Shown here: one piece after another, positions 45,323-54,382 of the stretch
Position numbering within the stretch: position 1 is the stretch's first letter
Layout: every line of letters starts with the position of its first letter
Assembly (NCBI GenBank): GCA_964454015.1
Contig: CAYVQF010000008.1
Coordinates: 1 to 64,000 of the forward strand
DNA: 64,000 bases
Origin: CAYVQF01 sp964454015
GTDB taxonomy: Bacteria; Myxococcota_A; Bradymonadia; UBA4248
Direction of reading: 5' to 3'
Notes under the pieces: model-generated
Told to the model about the DNA's origin: nothing
The model's database searches: none
The model's input: the letters and a program-made list of their open reading frames with translations, nothing else
Program-made: the position numbers and the translations under genes

Positions 45323-45964
45323 GTGACAGGTGGCATGGGGCGACGCAGCGGCTTTTTGCTCGCCATCGAGGGTATCGACGGCGGCGGTAAGTCGACCTTG
45401 GCCCTGGCGCTGGCGACGCACTTTCGCGCGCGTTCGCTGGCGGTGGTGCTCACCCGTGAGCCCACCGACGGGCCCCACGGCATGCGCATTCGCGCCGCTG
45501 GCGCTGAAGGGCGCTTGCCCGCAGATGAAGAGCGGCGCCTCTTCGTCCTCGACCGCCGTCAGCATGTGCGGGAGGTCATTGGGCCGGCGCTCCGTGCGGG
45601 CCACATGGTCATCAGCGACCGCTATTACTTCAGCTCCATGGCCTATCAAGGGAGCCGGGGCTTTGCCGTCGCCGACCTGCGCGCCGAAAATGAAGCCTTC
45701 GCGCCGGTGCCGCAGGCGCTCATCGTCATCGATCTCGAGGTAGAGCTGGCCCTGAGCCGCATCCTGGCGCGTCGCGGTCAAGCAGACGCCTTTGAGCGGG
45801 CCGAGACGCTGGCGGCGGTGCGGGAGGTCTTTCTCAGCTCGGCCCAGGATCACCCCGCCGCGCTGGTGCTCGACGGCGCGGCGCCCCCGGAGCGTCTGGT
45901 CCGCGAGAGCCTGCGCTGGTTGGAGGGGCTGCCGTGTTTGGCCCGCTACGTTCGTTTGCCCTGA
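45323..45964 (+). CDS. tmk: Thymidylate kinase
   Basis: Phosphorylates dTMP to dTDP for DNA synthesis. The 213-residue reading starts at GTG 45323 after AGAGAGG; ATG 45335 is an alternative. The P-loop is IEGIDGGGKST, and the DR[YH] motif is in ISDRYYFSSMAYQG. The usual REPGGT segment reads REPTDGPHG, as in one branch of the family. The DLEVELALSRI block and a short lid region follow. It is preceded by a 121-bp gap and followed by a 216-bp gap that contains a perfect AGGGCGCGCGCCCT palindrome at 45978-45991, so it is probably a single-gene transcript. Confidence 0.93.
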   Translation: MTGGMGRRSGFLLAIEGIDGGGKSTLALALATHFRARSLAVVLTREPTDGPHGMRIRAAGAEGRLPADEERRLFVLDRRQHVREVIGPALRAGHMVISDRYYFSSMAYQGSRGFAVADLRAENEAFAPVPQALIVIDLEVELALSRILARRGQADAFERAETLAAVREVFLSSAQDHPAALVLDGAAPPERLVRESLRWLEGLPCLARYVRLP

Positions 45965-46180
45965 GCCGGCGAGGGCCAGGGCGCGCGCCCTTACGGATCC
46001 AAACGGGGCGTGCTAGCGTTGACGACCGTGTCCCCAGCAGGCGGCCAGCAGCGCGACAAAGCTTCGCCGAGGGAATGGTCCGTTGTTCGGATCGGGTTGC
46101 TTAGGCGAACCAAGGCGAAGGTGGCGACTGGGGAACCTCGAGTGGGCCATGATGCGCGCGGTGCGCCAAAGGAGCAGGCC

Positions 46181-47080
46181 ATGAGCGACGAAGAGAAGCG
46201 GGAAGAGCGGGCAGCAGAGCAGGCGGACAAGCTGGTCAACGCGGTCGAGCGGATCTTGGACAGCAACGAGGCGATCATCGCCGAGGTGGAGCGGGCCAAA
46301 GCCAAGGTCGCCAAAGGCGGGCGCGTCACCGACGACGAGGAAGCGCTGCTGGCGGCCGCCAAGCTGCTGGTGGCCACCTACTCGAACCGGGCGGCCCTGG
46401 CTGGGGGCGCCTCGGCGCTGCCGGCCCTGGTCCCCGGTGCCGGGACCTTGCTCTCCGTCTTGGGGGGCACCCTGGCCGACATGGCCCTCACCTTGAAACT
46501 CGAGGTGGAGATGGCCTTGGCCCTGAGCCACCTGATGGGCTTCGACATCCGCAACCGCGCGGATCGGCAGTTCGCCTTTCTCTTGGCTTCGGTGGGTGCC
46601 TATGACGCCCACACCGGCAAGGACGTGCTGCGCGACGTCCTGAACATCACCAGCACGGCCGTGTGGAACTACTCGCCGCGGCAGGTGAGCAAGATCATCA
46701 TCACCGTGGTGGCCAAGCTGATCCTGGCCATGTCGGCTCGCGGCTTGATCAAAGCCCTGCCGCTGGTGGGGGTGATCGTGGGCGGCTCGGTGAACAAGTT
46801 GATGAGCACCAAGGTGGGGAACCATTGCATCGGGGAGCTGTTGGCCAGGCGGCGCACCGTAGGCCGCGATGGGGTCGAGGAGCCGGCGGTGGACGCCGAC
46901 TTCCACCCCGTCGATGAGGCTGGCGCGCCACCGCCGCCCGCTGAAGAGAGTCCAGCGCCGGCGGCAGAGGCGACGCCTGACGCAGAAGAAAGCCCCGCCG
47001 ACCCGGCGCCTGCGCCGGGAGCGGCGGCGCCGTCCGAGGCCAGTGGATCCGAAGAAGAGAGCCCTGACGAGACACATTGA
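46181..47080 (+). CDS. EcsC-like membrane-associated protein
   Basis: A 299-residue protein from ATG 46181, which follows AAAGGAGCAGG. Residues 75-215 carry the EcsC-type hydrophobic pattern: LPALVPGAGTLLSVLGGTLAD, then MGFDIRNRADRQFAFLLASV and ALPLVGVIVGGSVNKLMSTKV. The N-terminal 70 residues are charged and helical, and the C-terminal 60 are Pro/Ala/Glu-rich. The EcsC family is linked by name to the Ecs ABC transporter of Bacillus, but its function is not settled. The M48 protease gene follows after 56 bp, and a double Mla-type ATPase comes next. Confidence 0.75.
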   Translation: MSDEEKREERAAEQADKLVNAVERILDSNEAIIAEVERAKAKVAKGGRVTDDEEALLAAAKLLVATYSNRAALAGGASALPALVPGAGTLLSVLGGTLADMALTLKLEVEMALALSHLMGFDIRNRADRQFAFLLASVGAYDAHTGKDVLRDVLNITSTAVWNYSPRQVSKIIITVVAKLILAMSARGLIKALPLVGVIVGGSVNKLMSTKVGNHCIGELLARRRTVGRDGVEEPAVDADFHPVDEAGAPPPPAEESPAPAAEATPDAEESPADPAPAPGAAAPSEASGSEEESPDETH

Positions 47081-47136
47081 CGCCGGGAAGTGGCGATTCA
47101 CACGTGCTGCTGGGCGCTGCGCGCCAAGGGGGAGAG

Positions 47137-48180
47137 ATGGCTTATTCAAAGGAAGCATTGCGGGCGGCCGTGTGGCCTGAGACCCATCCGGCGCCGCACA
47201 AGGAGCTGCACTGTCGCCACTGTGGGCGGCGCAACCGGGTTCGGGCCGACCAGGCGGTGCTCTCGCCCGAGGGTTACCGCTGTGCCCGCTGCGGTGGGGC
47301 GCTCTTCCTCACCCCCGACGAGGCCCTGAGCGGGATGCGCTCGGCGGCTTTCGAGCACCCCTTGGACGCGGCGGCTTTGTCGTCGCTGAAGCGCCTGCCG
47401 GGCTTCTCCGAGGTGGTGCGCATGCTGCTGAAGCATTTCAGCGAGCGCTCTTTGCGGATGCAGCTCATGGCCAACACGGTGCACTGCAACCAGGACCAGT
47501 TCCCCGAGCTGGTGGCTTTGGTGGAGCAGGCTCGGGCCCGCCTGGGATACGCCCACGCGCCCACGGTGTTCTTGGGCGAGTCGCCCTTCATGAACGCCAT
47601 GACCATGGGCATCGACCAGCCGGTCATCGTCTTCAACGCGGCCATCCTCGACCAGCTCGACGACCTCCAGATCGTCGACGTCGCCGGGCACGAGATCGGG
47701 CACCTGATGGCGGACCACATCGTCTACCGGGTGCTGGCCATCATCCTCCTCCAAGGCAGCGGCGTCTTTCTCCCCGGGCTGGTGCGTTACCTCTCGTTGC
47801 CTCTGCGTTTGGCCCTGCTCAAGTGGAGCCGCTGCGCCGAGCTGACCTCGGATCGCGCCGGGCTCCTGGCCTCACGCGACCTGGGGGCCTCCTTGGGGCT
47901 GCTGCTGCGCATGGCCGGCGGCAACCGCCCGGGCACGCGGCTGCGCACCACCATCGAGCTCGCTCCCTTCGTGGCCCAGGCCCGCTCGCTGGCGGACCAA
48001 GAGGCGGGCAACCTCTACGACTCCTTCCTCCTCGGCCTCTTCTCCATGGGCCGCACCCATCCGCTGGTGGCCTGGCGGGTCTTGCAGCTCATCCAGTGGG
48101 TCGAGCACGGCAACTACCTCGACATCCTCGCCGGCGACTATGCCCGCACGGCGCCAGCGGCAGAGCAGGAAGCCCCTTGA
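47137..48180 (+). CDS. M48-family metalloprotease with zinc ribbon
   Basis: A 347-residue protein from ATG 47137 after GGGGGAGAG. Residues 22-52 form a zinc ribbon (CRHC ... CARC). The peptidase domain has the zinc motif HEIGH in VDVAGHEIGHLMADH, and the third ligand glutamate in CAELTSDRAGLLASRD, as in HtpX/Ste24-type enzymes. Hydrophobic stretches between these suggest membrane association. Its TGA overlaps the TTG start of the next gene. It probably acts in membrane-protein quality control; the substrate is unknown. Confidence 0.88.
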   Translation: MAYSKEALRAAVWPETHPAPHKELHCRHCGRRNRVRADQAVLSPEGYRCARCGGALFLTPDEALSGMRSAAFEHPLDAAALSSLKRLPGFSEVVRMLLKHFSERSLRMQLMANTVHCNQDQFPELVALVEQARARLGYAHAPTVFLGESPFMNAMTMGIDQPVIVFNAAILDQLDDLQIVDVAGHEIGHLMADHIVYRVLAIILLQGSGVFLPGLVRYLSLPLRLALLKWSRCAELTSDRAGLLASRDLGASLGLLLRMAGGNRPGTRLRTTIELAPFVAQARSLADQEAGNLYDSFLLGLFSMGRTHPLVAWRVLQLIQWVEHGNYLDILAGDYARTAPAAEQEAP

Positions 48181-49802
48181 GCACGGTCCCGTCTTCTTCT
48201 TCTTCGGATCCACGGCAGCAAGAGCGGCGCTCACTCCTCGCCCCGGACCAGCCCCGCTGGCCAGCGGACGCGGCGCAGCCCATGCTGAGTCTGCGGGGCG
48301 CGGGCAAGTCGTTCGGTGCCTTGGAGGTCTTGCACGACGTCAACCTCGACATCCCTACGGGCAAGACCACGGTGATCATCGGCGAGAGCGGCTCGGGCAA
48401 GAGCGTGCTGCTGAAGCTGATGAACGGCTTGGTGGTGGCCGACAAGGGGCAGGTCCTGCTCTTTGGCGAGGACCTGGCCAGGTGCAGCGGACGCAAGCTG
48501 GACGTGCTGCGCAAGCGCACGGGGATGGTGCTGCAGAACTACGCCCTCATCGATTCCATCACCGTGCTCGACAACGTGGCCTTTCCCCTGCGGGAGAACT
48601 CGCGCCTGCGGGAGCGGGAGATTCGGTCGCGGGTGCTCCACACTTTGGGCTTGTTGGGTATCGCCGACGCGGCGACGCGCCTGCCCTCGGAGCTCTCGGG
48701 GGGGATGAAGAAGCGGGTGTCCTTTGCCCGCGCGGTCATTCACGAGCCGGAGCTGGTGCTCTTCGACGAGCCGACGACGGGTCTGGATCCGGTGATGATC
48801 GATTTCGTGGACAACCTCATCGCCGAGACCCAGCGGCTCTTCGAGATCACCTCGGTGATCATCAGCCACGACATGGCGAGCGTGATGCGTTTGGCCGACA
48901 GGGTCGCCATGTTGCACGGGGGGACCTTGTGTTTTCAGGGGGATGTGGCGGCCCTGCAGGCCTGCCCCTTGGAGGCGGTGCAGCGCTTCATCAGCGTCGG
49001 TGGCAGCGGTCGCCTGGCCGACGCCGGGGTGACCCAGGCCGTGGCGGCGGTGTCGTCCCAGGCCAAGGGCGACAACGCCGTGGAGGTGCGCGGCCTGCAC
49101 AAGCGCTTTGGCGACAACCACGTGTTGCGCGGCATCGATCTGGACATCCCGCGCAAGGAGATCACCGTGATCATCGGCGGCTCCGGTTCGGGCAAGTCGG
49201 TGTTGTTGAAGCACATCTTGGGGCTTTTCCGTCCCGACGCGGGTTCGGTCAAGGTGGACGGCGCCGAGCTGACCGCCATGAGCGAGGGGCAGCTCGAGGA
49301 GCTGCGCACCCACATTGGGATGCTCTTCCAGGGGGCGGCCCTCTTCGACTCCATGACGGTGTGGGAGAACCTGGCCTTCCCGCTGGTGGAGCGGGGGCGG
49401 CGCCCGAGCCGGTCCGAGGTGAACCGGCGCATCAGTGAGATCTTGGAGCGCCTGCACCTGAGCGAGATCGCCCAGGCCAACCCGGCGGACATCTCGGCGG
49501 GGCAGCGCAAGCGGGTGGGGCTGGCTCGGGCCATCATCACCAAGCCGGAGATCATGATCTACGATGAGCCGACCACGGGGCAGGATCCGGTGATGATCCG
49601 CTACGTGGACGACATGATCGTCGAGGCCCACGCGGCCTTCAAGCTGACCTCCATCGTGATCAGCCACGACATGCAGAGCACCTTTCGCATCGCCGACAAG
49701 GTCGCCATGGTCTACGAGGGGCGGATGGCGGCGGTGGGGACGCCGGCGGAGCTGATGGCCTCGACCGTGCCCGAGGTGCGCAAGTTCATCGGCTGCGCCT
49801 GA
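48177..49802 (+). CDS. Tandem double ATPase of the Mla/Ttg2A family
   Basis: A 541-residue protein. TTG 48177 overlaps the previous stop and follows AGGAAG; ATG 48282 is an alternative. It holds two complete ABC ATPase halves. Half one has Walker A GESGSGKSV (near residue 69), signature LSGGMKKRV (171) and Walker B LVLFDEPTTG (194). Half two has GGSGSGKSV (333), ISAGQRKRV (439) and IMIYDEPTTG (459). The DPVMI block after Walker B and the closing SHDM motifs match MlaF-type ATPases of lipid-transport (MCE) systems. MlaF normally is one domain per chain. No MlaE permease or MCE protein lies nearby. Confidence 0.88.
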   Translation: MSTVPSSSSSDPRQQERRSLLAPDQPRWPADAAQPMLSLRGAGKSFGALEVLHDVNLDIPTGKTTVIIGESGSGKSVLLKLMNGLVVADKGQVLLFGEDLARCSGRKLDVLRKRTGMVLQNYALIDSITVLDNVAFPLRENSRLREREIRSRVLHTLGLLGIADAATRLPSELSGGMKKRVSFARAVIHEPELVLFDEPTTGLDPVMIDFVDNLIAETQRLFEITSVIISHDMASVMRLADRVAMLHGGTLCFQGDVAALQACPLEAVQRFISVGGSGRLADAGVTQAVAAVSSQAKGDNAVEVRGLHKRFGDNHVLRGIDLDIPRKEITVIIGGSGSGKSVLLKHILGLFRPDAGSVKVDGAELTAMSEGQLEELRTHIGMLFQGAALFDSMTVWENLAFPLVERGRRPSRSEVNRRISEILERLHLSEIAQANPADISAGQRKRVGLARAIITKPEIMIYDEPTTGQDPVMIRYVDDMIVEAHAAFKLTSIVISHDMQSTFRIADKVAMVYEGRMAAVGTPAELMASTVPEVRKFIGCA

Positions 49803-49818
49803 GGCCGGCGCTGCTTTC

Positions 49819-49846
49819 TTGGCTTTTGCGGCGCATGTTTTAGAGT
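49819..49846 (+). promoter_or_regulatory. Possible promoter of the PBP4-type gene
   Basis: TTGGCT and TAGAGT are separated by 16 bp, about 70 bp upstream of the carboxypeptidase start. A similar TTGTAGAGTGACGGCG string occurs in the next intergenic region near 51389, without a matching -35. Confidence 0.35.
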
Positions 49847-49915
49847 GGCGGCGGGCGCGCTGCGGGGCGCGGCGGGCCGCGTGGTGTGGCTGGCACGAGA
49901 GGAGAGAGGGGGCGC

Positions 49916-51301
49916 ATGGCTCGGTGTGGCAAGATGTGGGTGCTGGGGGTGGTGGGGGTGATGCTCTGGGGCTGCGCGCCGGCGCCGGGGCCGCGCCCTG
50001 CGGGCATGGAAGGCGCGGGCGAGCGGGGTGCGGCTGCCGCGGCGGCAGCGCCTGGGGTGGTGTCAAGCAGCGGGGCCGCGGCGGCGCACTTGGCGGCGGC
50101 GGTGGTGGTATCGCCGAGCTGGACCGGCGCGGCGGGGGCCGCGGCGGGCGCGGCGCCGGCCTTTGGGGTGGCGCCTTTGGGCGCGGCGGCGCGGGCGCGC
50201 TTGGTGGCGGAGATCGAGAAGGTTCTGCGGCGCGCGCCCGTGTCCAGGGCGGCGCTCTCCGTGGTGATTTTCGAGGTCGCCGCCGGTTCGGCGGCGCCGT
50301 TGTTGGCGACGGAGAGCGCCGCCCTGCGCAAGCCGGCGTCGAACCTGAAGCTGGTGACCACCGCCGCCGCCTTGGGCTTGCTCGGCGAGGACTATCGCTT
50401 GGAGACGGTGGCCCAGGCCACGGGGACCATCGACGCCGAGGGCCGCCTCGACGGCGACCTGGTGCTGCGCTTTGGCCACGACTTCTCCTACGCCAAGCCC
50501 TTCTACCGCCACGCATCTTCGCCGTTGAACGCCCTCGCCGCGGACTTGCACGCCGCCGGCTTGCGCCGGGTGGGGGGCAAGGTGGTGGTGAGCGGGGAGC
50601 TGGTCTATGGCGGCACCGCGACGGGGGAGTTCAAGCCGGGCAAGCACCGCCAGGCGGGGGCCAAGGCGCTGCGGGCGGCGCTGCAGGCGGCGGGGATCCG
50701 GGTGGGCCAGGTGGTGGTGCGCGACGATTTCCCCGCCATCGAGGAGGGTCGAGTCCTGGCGCGTCATCAATCGCCGCCGCTGGCGGTGCTCATTCAGCCC
50801 ATCAACCAGGCCAGCCACAACGAGATGGCGGACCTGCTCTTGCGCCACCTGGGCTGGCGGCACCGGGGTGAGAGCAGCTACGCCGCAGGCGCCGAGGCGG
50901 TGCTGGCCTGGCTCGCGGCCCAGGGGATGGACACGGCGGGGATGGTCATGGCCGACGGCTCAGGCCTCTCGCACGACAACCGGGTCTCGGCGGCGCAGCT
51001 CGCGGCGCTGTTGACGGTGATGTGGCGGGGGCCGCTGCGGGCTCCTTGGGTGGAGAGCTTGGCTGTGGGCGGCGAGAGCGGCACCTATGCGGGGCGCTTG
51101 CGCGGGGCTGACACCAAGGGCCACTGCCACCTGAAATCGGGGACCCTACGCGATGTCATCGCCAGCAGCGGCTTCGTGGTCAACGCGCACAGCGGCCGGG
51201 TCTACGGCGTCGCGTTGGTTTTGAACGAGATGCGCCAGAAGCAGGCCGGCCGCGCGGCTTTGGACGCGGTGGTGAGGGTCTTGGCGGGAGAGGGGGGATG
51301 A
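49916..51301 (+). CDS. dacB: D-alanyl-D-alanine carboxypeptidase, PBP4 type (S13)
   Basis: A 461-residue lipoprotein: signal MARCGKMWVLGVVGVMLWGC, with Cys20. An Ala/Gly-rich segment of about 70 residues follows and then the S13 penicillin-binding domain. The three active-site motifs are Ser142-x-x-Lys145 in PASNLKLV, the SGLSHDN region (Ser352 to Asn355) in DGSGLSHDN, and Lys407-Ser-Gly in HLKSGTL. The enzyme trims or cuts peptide cross-links in peptidoglycan. With the L,D-transpeptidase at 34.4 kb it is the second cell-wall-remodelling enzyme in the window. A lipoprotein anchor and a low-complexity spacer are not usual for E. coli DacB. Confidence 0.92.
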   Translation: MARCGKMWVLGVVGVMLWGCAPAPGPRPAGMEGAGERGAAAAAAAPGVVSSSGAAAAHLAAAVVVSPSWTGAAGAAAGAAPAFGVAPLGAAARARLVAEIEKVLRRAPVSRAALSVVIFEVAAGSAAPLLATESAALRKPASNLKLVTTAAALGLLGEDYRLETVAQATGTIDAEGRLDGDLVLRFGHDFSYAKPFYRHASSPLNALAADLHAAGLRRVGGKVVVSGELVYGGTATGEFKPGKHRQAGAKALRAALQAAGIRVGQVVVRDDFPAIEEGRVLARHQSPPLAVLIQPINQASHNEMADLLLRHLGWRHRGESSYAAGAEAVLAWLAAQGMDTAGMVMADGSGLSHDNRVSAAQLAALLTVMWRGPLRAPWVESLAVGGESGTYAGRLRGADTKGHCHLKSGTLRDVIASSGFVVNAHSGRVYGVALVLNEMRQKQAGRAALDAVVRVLAGEGG

Positions 51302-51458
51302 GGCGGCGCGTGGGGACAGGGTCGCATTGCGGAGGCGGGTTTGGCGCGTCACGACGCTGGGACCGTAGTCGCAGCGCGCGCCACCTTGTAGAGTGACGGC
51401 GCGGTCTGGCGCCGCATGGGTCAAGGGCCGGTGCTTCGCCCCTGCTTGGACCAGAAGG

Positions 51459-53072
51459 GTGGAAAAATTGGCGAGTGACGAGGTGGATAAAGGCGCCTTG
51501 GGGCGCGCGGTCTTTTTGCTTCTGGTGGCCATGGTGGTGCACGAGCGCTTTTGCGCCGCCTTGGCCACGGAGGTGGCCCTCGACATCGACCCGATCAACC
51601 TCGTCTTTGGGATGCAGGAATTCAACGTCGCCGTGCACGCGCCGCATCCGCCGGGTTATTTGCTCTATGTCCTGATTCTGCGGGCGGTGCACGCCGTGGT
51701 GGGGGGAGATCCCCTGGCGACGGTGCAGCTCGTGGCGCGTCTCTTTTCGACGGCGACCATCGCTCTGGTCTTCGTCGCCGTGCGCTGGATGCAACCCGCG
51801 CGGCCCATGTTGGCGACCTTTGCGGCGTGGTTGACGGCCCTGCACCCGACCTTGCTTTTTCACGGGGCCGATGGGCAGACCCACACCTCGGAGGCCTTTG
51901 CGGCGGCGCTGTTGTTGTTGGCCCTCGTGGCTTATCACCGGCGGCCGACCACTGCGTTGGCGGCGACGTTGGGGGCCTTGTTGGCCCTGGGATCGGCCTT
52001 TAGGCCCTCCTTCGTGGTGGTGGGCGTGGGGCCGATCATCTGGCTGACCTGGCGCCGCTGGCCGCACCTCTTCGTGGCGGGTGGGGTGAGCGTGTTGGGG
52101 GCGCTGGCGTGGATGCTGCCGACCTTTCACCTCAGCGGGGGCTACGCGGTGTGGAAGGCGGCCCAAGACGCGTTGGTGGGGGGATCTTTCGTGCGGACGT
52201 TTTCGCTCTTCGGCAGCGAGAGTGTCTACGCCACGACCAACCTGCGCTGGGTCTTCTCCTGGATCGCCCTGTTGTTGGTGCCGCTTGCGCCGCTGCTCTT
52301 CGTTCGCAAGGCCGTGCGGTCGGAGCAGGGGGAGCTGAGGCGGCGCATTTTGGTGTGGCTGACCTGGGCCCTGGTGCCAGGGGGGCTCTTCTACGCTCTC
52401 TATTTTTGTTCAGAGCCCGGTTATTTTCTCGGCGTCCTCCCGCTCTTGGTGGTTTTTGCGGTGCTGGGCCTTCCTGAGGGGGGGCGAGCCACGCTGTGGG
52501 CAGGTAGTGCCATGATCGCCCTGCACTTGGTGGTCTTCGCCCTGCCGGTGCCACAGGCACCCTACAAGATCAAGGTGCCGTCTTTGCCGATGCTCATCCT
52601 TCAGGAGACGGTGAATCGCGAGTTCATTGCCCAGGGGGTGGACGTGGTGCCTGGAGAAGAGCGCATCTTGGTCTTTTCGGATTTTGCGGGCTTCGCTGTC
52701 CATCGCCAGCTCCCGCTGCTGCGCGACAATGCCGACGTGATGTGGGTGCATTCGCATGAGCAGGCGATGTTCCAGCACACTTCTGTCAGTTTTGCCACGG
52801 CGCGCGGGTGGACGCCCGTCCCGGGTCCGGTGGTCTTGGGCGATGGGCCGGCGACGGTCTATGACACGGGTCGCGCTTACCACTGGGTGGTGGTGGACAT
52901 GTTCACGACGGCCTCGGGGCGGGCCGCGGTGGCGGCGCAGTCGGCGTGCCCCATCGCGGCGGCGGGCTTTGTGCACCTCGAGGCGGCGCGTTGTTTTCCG
53001 GAAGGCGCTCTGGTGGTGGATGGTCACGGTTTGCGCTTTGCCGTGCTCGAGCGACGCGGGGCGAAGCCGTAG
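51459..53072 (+). CDS. GT-C-type membrane glycosyltransferase-like protein
   Basis: A protein of about 537 residues with roughly ten membrane segments. The start is uncertain: GTG 51459, TTG 51468 or a further GTG at 51393 are all weak. The first loop, ALDIDPINLVFGMQEFNVAV, carries an acidic D-x-D pair, and PHPPGYLLY follows, which is the layout of PMT/ArnT-like enzymes that use polyprenyl-phosphate sugars. The second loop includes HGADGQTHTSEAF. The C-terminal 140 residues are soluble and probably periplasmic. The acceptor and sugar are unknown. The Aur1-like and second GT-C genes follow directly. Confidence 0.78.
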   Translation: MEKLASDEVDKGALGRAVFLLLVAMVVHERFCAALATEVALDIDPINLVFGMQEFNVAVHAPHPPGYLLYVLILRAVHAVVGGDPLATVQLVARLFSTATIALVFVAVRWMQPARPMLATFAAWLTALHPTLLFHGADGQTHTSEAFAAALLLLALVAYHRRPTTALAATLGALLALGSAFRPSFVVVGVGPIIWLTWRRWPHLFVAGGVSVLGALAWMLPTFHLSGGYAVWKAAQDALVGGSFVRTFSLFGSESVYATTNLRWVFSWIALLLVPLAPLLFVRKAVRSEQGELRRRILVWLTWALVPGGLFYALYFCSEPGYFLGVLPLLVVFAVLGLPEGGRATLWAGSAMIALHLVVFALPVPQAPYKIKVPSLPMLILQETVNREFIAQGVDVVPGEERILVFSDFAGFAVHRQLPLLRDNADVMWVHSHEQAMFQHTSVSFATARGWTPVPGPVVLGDGPATVYDTGRAYHWVVVDMFTTASGRAAVAAQSACPIAAAGFVHLEAARCFPEGALVVDGHGLRFAVLERRGAKP

Positions 53073-53089
53073 CAGGATGGGGGGTAGGT

Positions 53090-54382
53090 GTGGGTGCAAA
53101 GCAAGAACGGAGGCGCGCCGAGTCCGTCGGGGGTGATGGCGGGCAGGAGGCCGGGCCGAGGTGGCTTCGGTGGCAGCAAGGTCTGGGCTTCATTCTGCCC
53201 GTGTCGCTGATGTCGGCCCTCGTAGCGTTGGTGGTACAGGGGCTGTCGCGTCTGCCTTGGGCCTATACCTGGCTGCGCCCGGCGGAGGTGCTCAAGGACG
53301 TGGTCTTGCGCGACGATTTTCCATCGCTGGTCTTGGCAGCCTTGGTTCTGGGTCACTTGAGCCAGCGTCCGTTCATGGCGTGGTGGGCAATGCTGCGGGC
53401 GCCGCGCTGGGGCGTTGTGATGGGCGAGTCCGCCGAGGAGAGGTCGCGGCGGTGGAAGCGGGTAGGGATGGTGGTGGGTGGTCTCTATGCGGGCCTGGTC
53501 TTGGTGGAGAACCACTATCACCTCCTGGACTGGTTGGCGCTGGCGCCCGTTGGCATTCTCTTGTCCTGGCGCACGCCCAAACAAGGATCCTTGCTCCGCG
53601 CGGGGGTGGAGATCAGTCTGGTGGTTTTGGTGTTCACCTTGGTTTCGTACGCCTTTACGGTGTTCAAGGCCACCCTCTTCATCGAGCGCGAGGGCTATGA
53701 CGCGGCGCTGATGGCGGCTGAATCGGCGCTCTTTGGTGAGCCCGTGCACCGCATGCTTCACCCCTGGGCGATGCAGTGGCCGAGCTTCGTAGACCTCCTC
53801 GATCGCATCTACTACCACCTCTTCGAGCACATGTTCTTGGTGTCTCTGTTTCTGGTAGCGGCGTGTCTTCACCGGGAGCGGGTAGAGTACTTGGGCGCCC
53901 TGGCCCTCTGTTATCTGATGGGTGGGGTGGCCTATCACCTCATGCCGGCTCTGGGGCCCATCTATGCCGACACGGAGACCTTTGCGGCCATGCGGCGTAT
54001 GCCTTTGGTGAGCACTGCTTTTCAGGGGCTGCTGGCGCGCAACCATCTCGCCGTGCAGGCGGGAACCTTGACCGAGCTGCCGAGTTACGAGTTCATCGCC
54101 TGTATGCCGAGCTTGCACATGGCCCATGAGCTGGTGATGCTCTACTACGCTCGGCACAGCAAGGTCTTCTTTGCGCTCTCTTTGGTGTTCACCGGGCTGA
54201 CCTTGGTGGCCATCACGGTCTTGGGTTGGCACTATCCCATCGACGCTGTCGGGAGTCTGCTCCTGTGTGTGGTGGCCATCGTGCTGGCGCGGCGGGTGCG
54301 CGGCTGGCTGTTGCCGGCTTGGGCCATGCCCCCTGAGGACGCGCCGCGCCAGACGCGAGAGCAGGTGGGGCATGGGTCTTAG
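53090..54382 (+). CDS. PAP2-superfamily protein, Aur1/Ipt1-like
   Basis: A 430-residue membrane protein. Start chosen at GTG 53090 after GGGGGGTAGG, 17 bp behind the preceding stop. About ten membrane segments are visible. The block LCYLMGGVAYHLMPALGPIY, then CMPSLHMAHELV and GWHYPIDAVGSLLL carry the S-x-H and H-x-x-x-D pattern of PAP2 enzymes in the form typical of inositolphosphotransferases (Aur1/Ipt1). Such enzymes move phosphate-linked head groups between lipids or cleave lipid phosphates. Its stop overlaps the next start by 11 bp, so it works with the following glycosyltransferase. Confidence 0.85.
   Translation: MGAKQERRRAESVGGDGGQEAGPRWLRWQQGLGFILPVSLMSALVALVVQGLSRLPWAYTWLRPAEVLKDVVLRDDFPSLVLAALVLGHLSQRPFMAWWAMLRAPRWGVVMGESAEERSRRWKRVGMVVGGLYAGLVLVENHYHLLDWLALAPVGILLSWRTPKQGSLLRAGVEISLVVLVFTLVSYAFTVFKATLFIEREGYDAALMAAESALFGEPVHRMLHPWAMQWPSFVDLLDRIYYHLFEHMFLVSLFLVAACLHRERVEYLGALALCYLMGGVAYHLMPALGPIYADTETFAAMRRMPLVSTAFQGLLARNHLAVQAGTLTELPSYEFIACMPSLHMAHELVMLYYARHSKVFFALSLVFTGLTLVAITVLGWHYPIDAVGSLLLCVVAIVLARRVRGWLLPAWAMPPEDAPRQTREQVGHGS

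Noticed and set aside
48231..50516. Very long open frame on the minus strand across the double ATPase and the start of the PBP4-type gene
   Set aside because: It is antisense to genes with clear motifs. Its residues are Arg/Pro/His-rich, as expected from the antisense reading of high-GC coding DNA.
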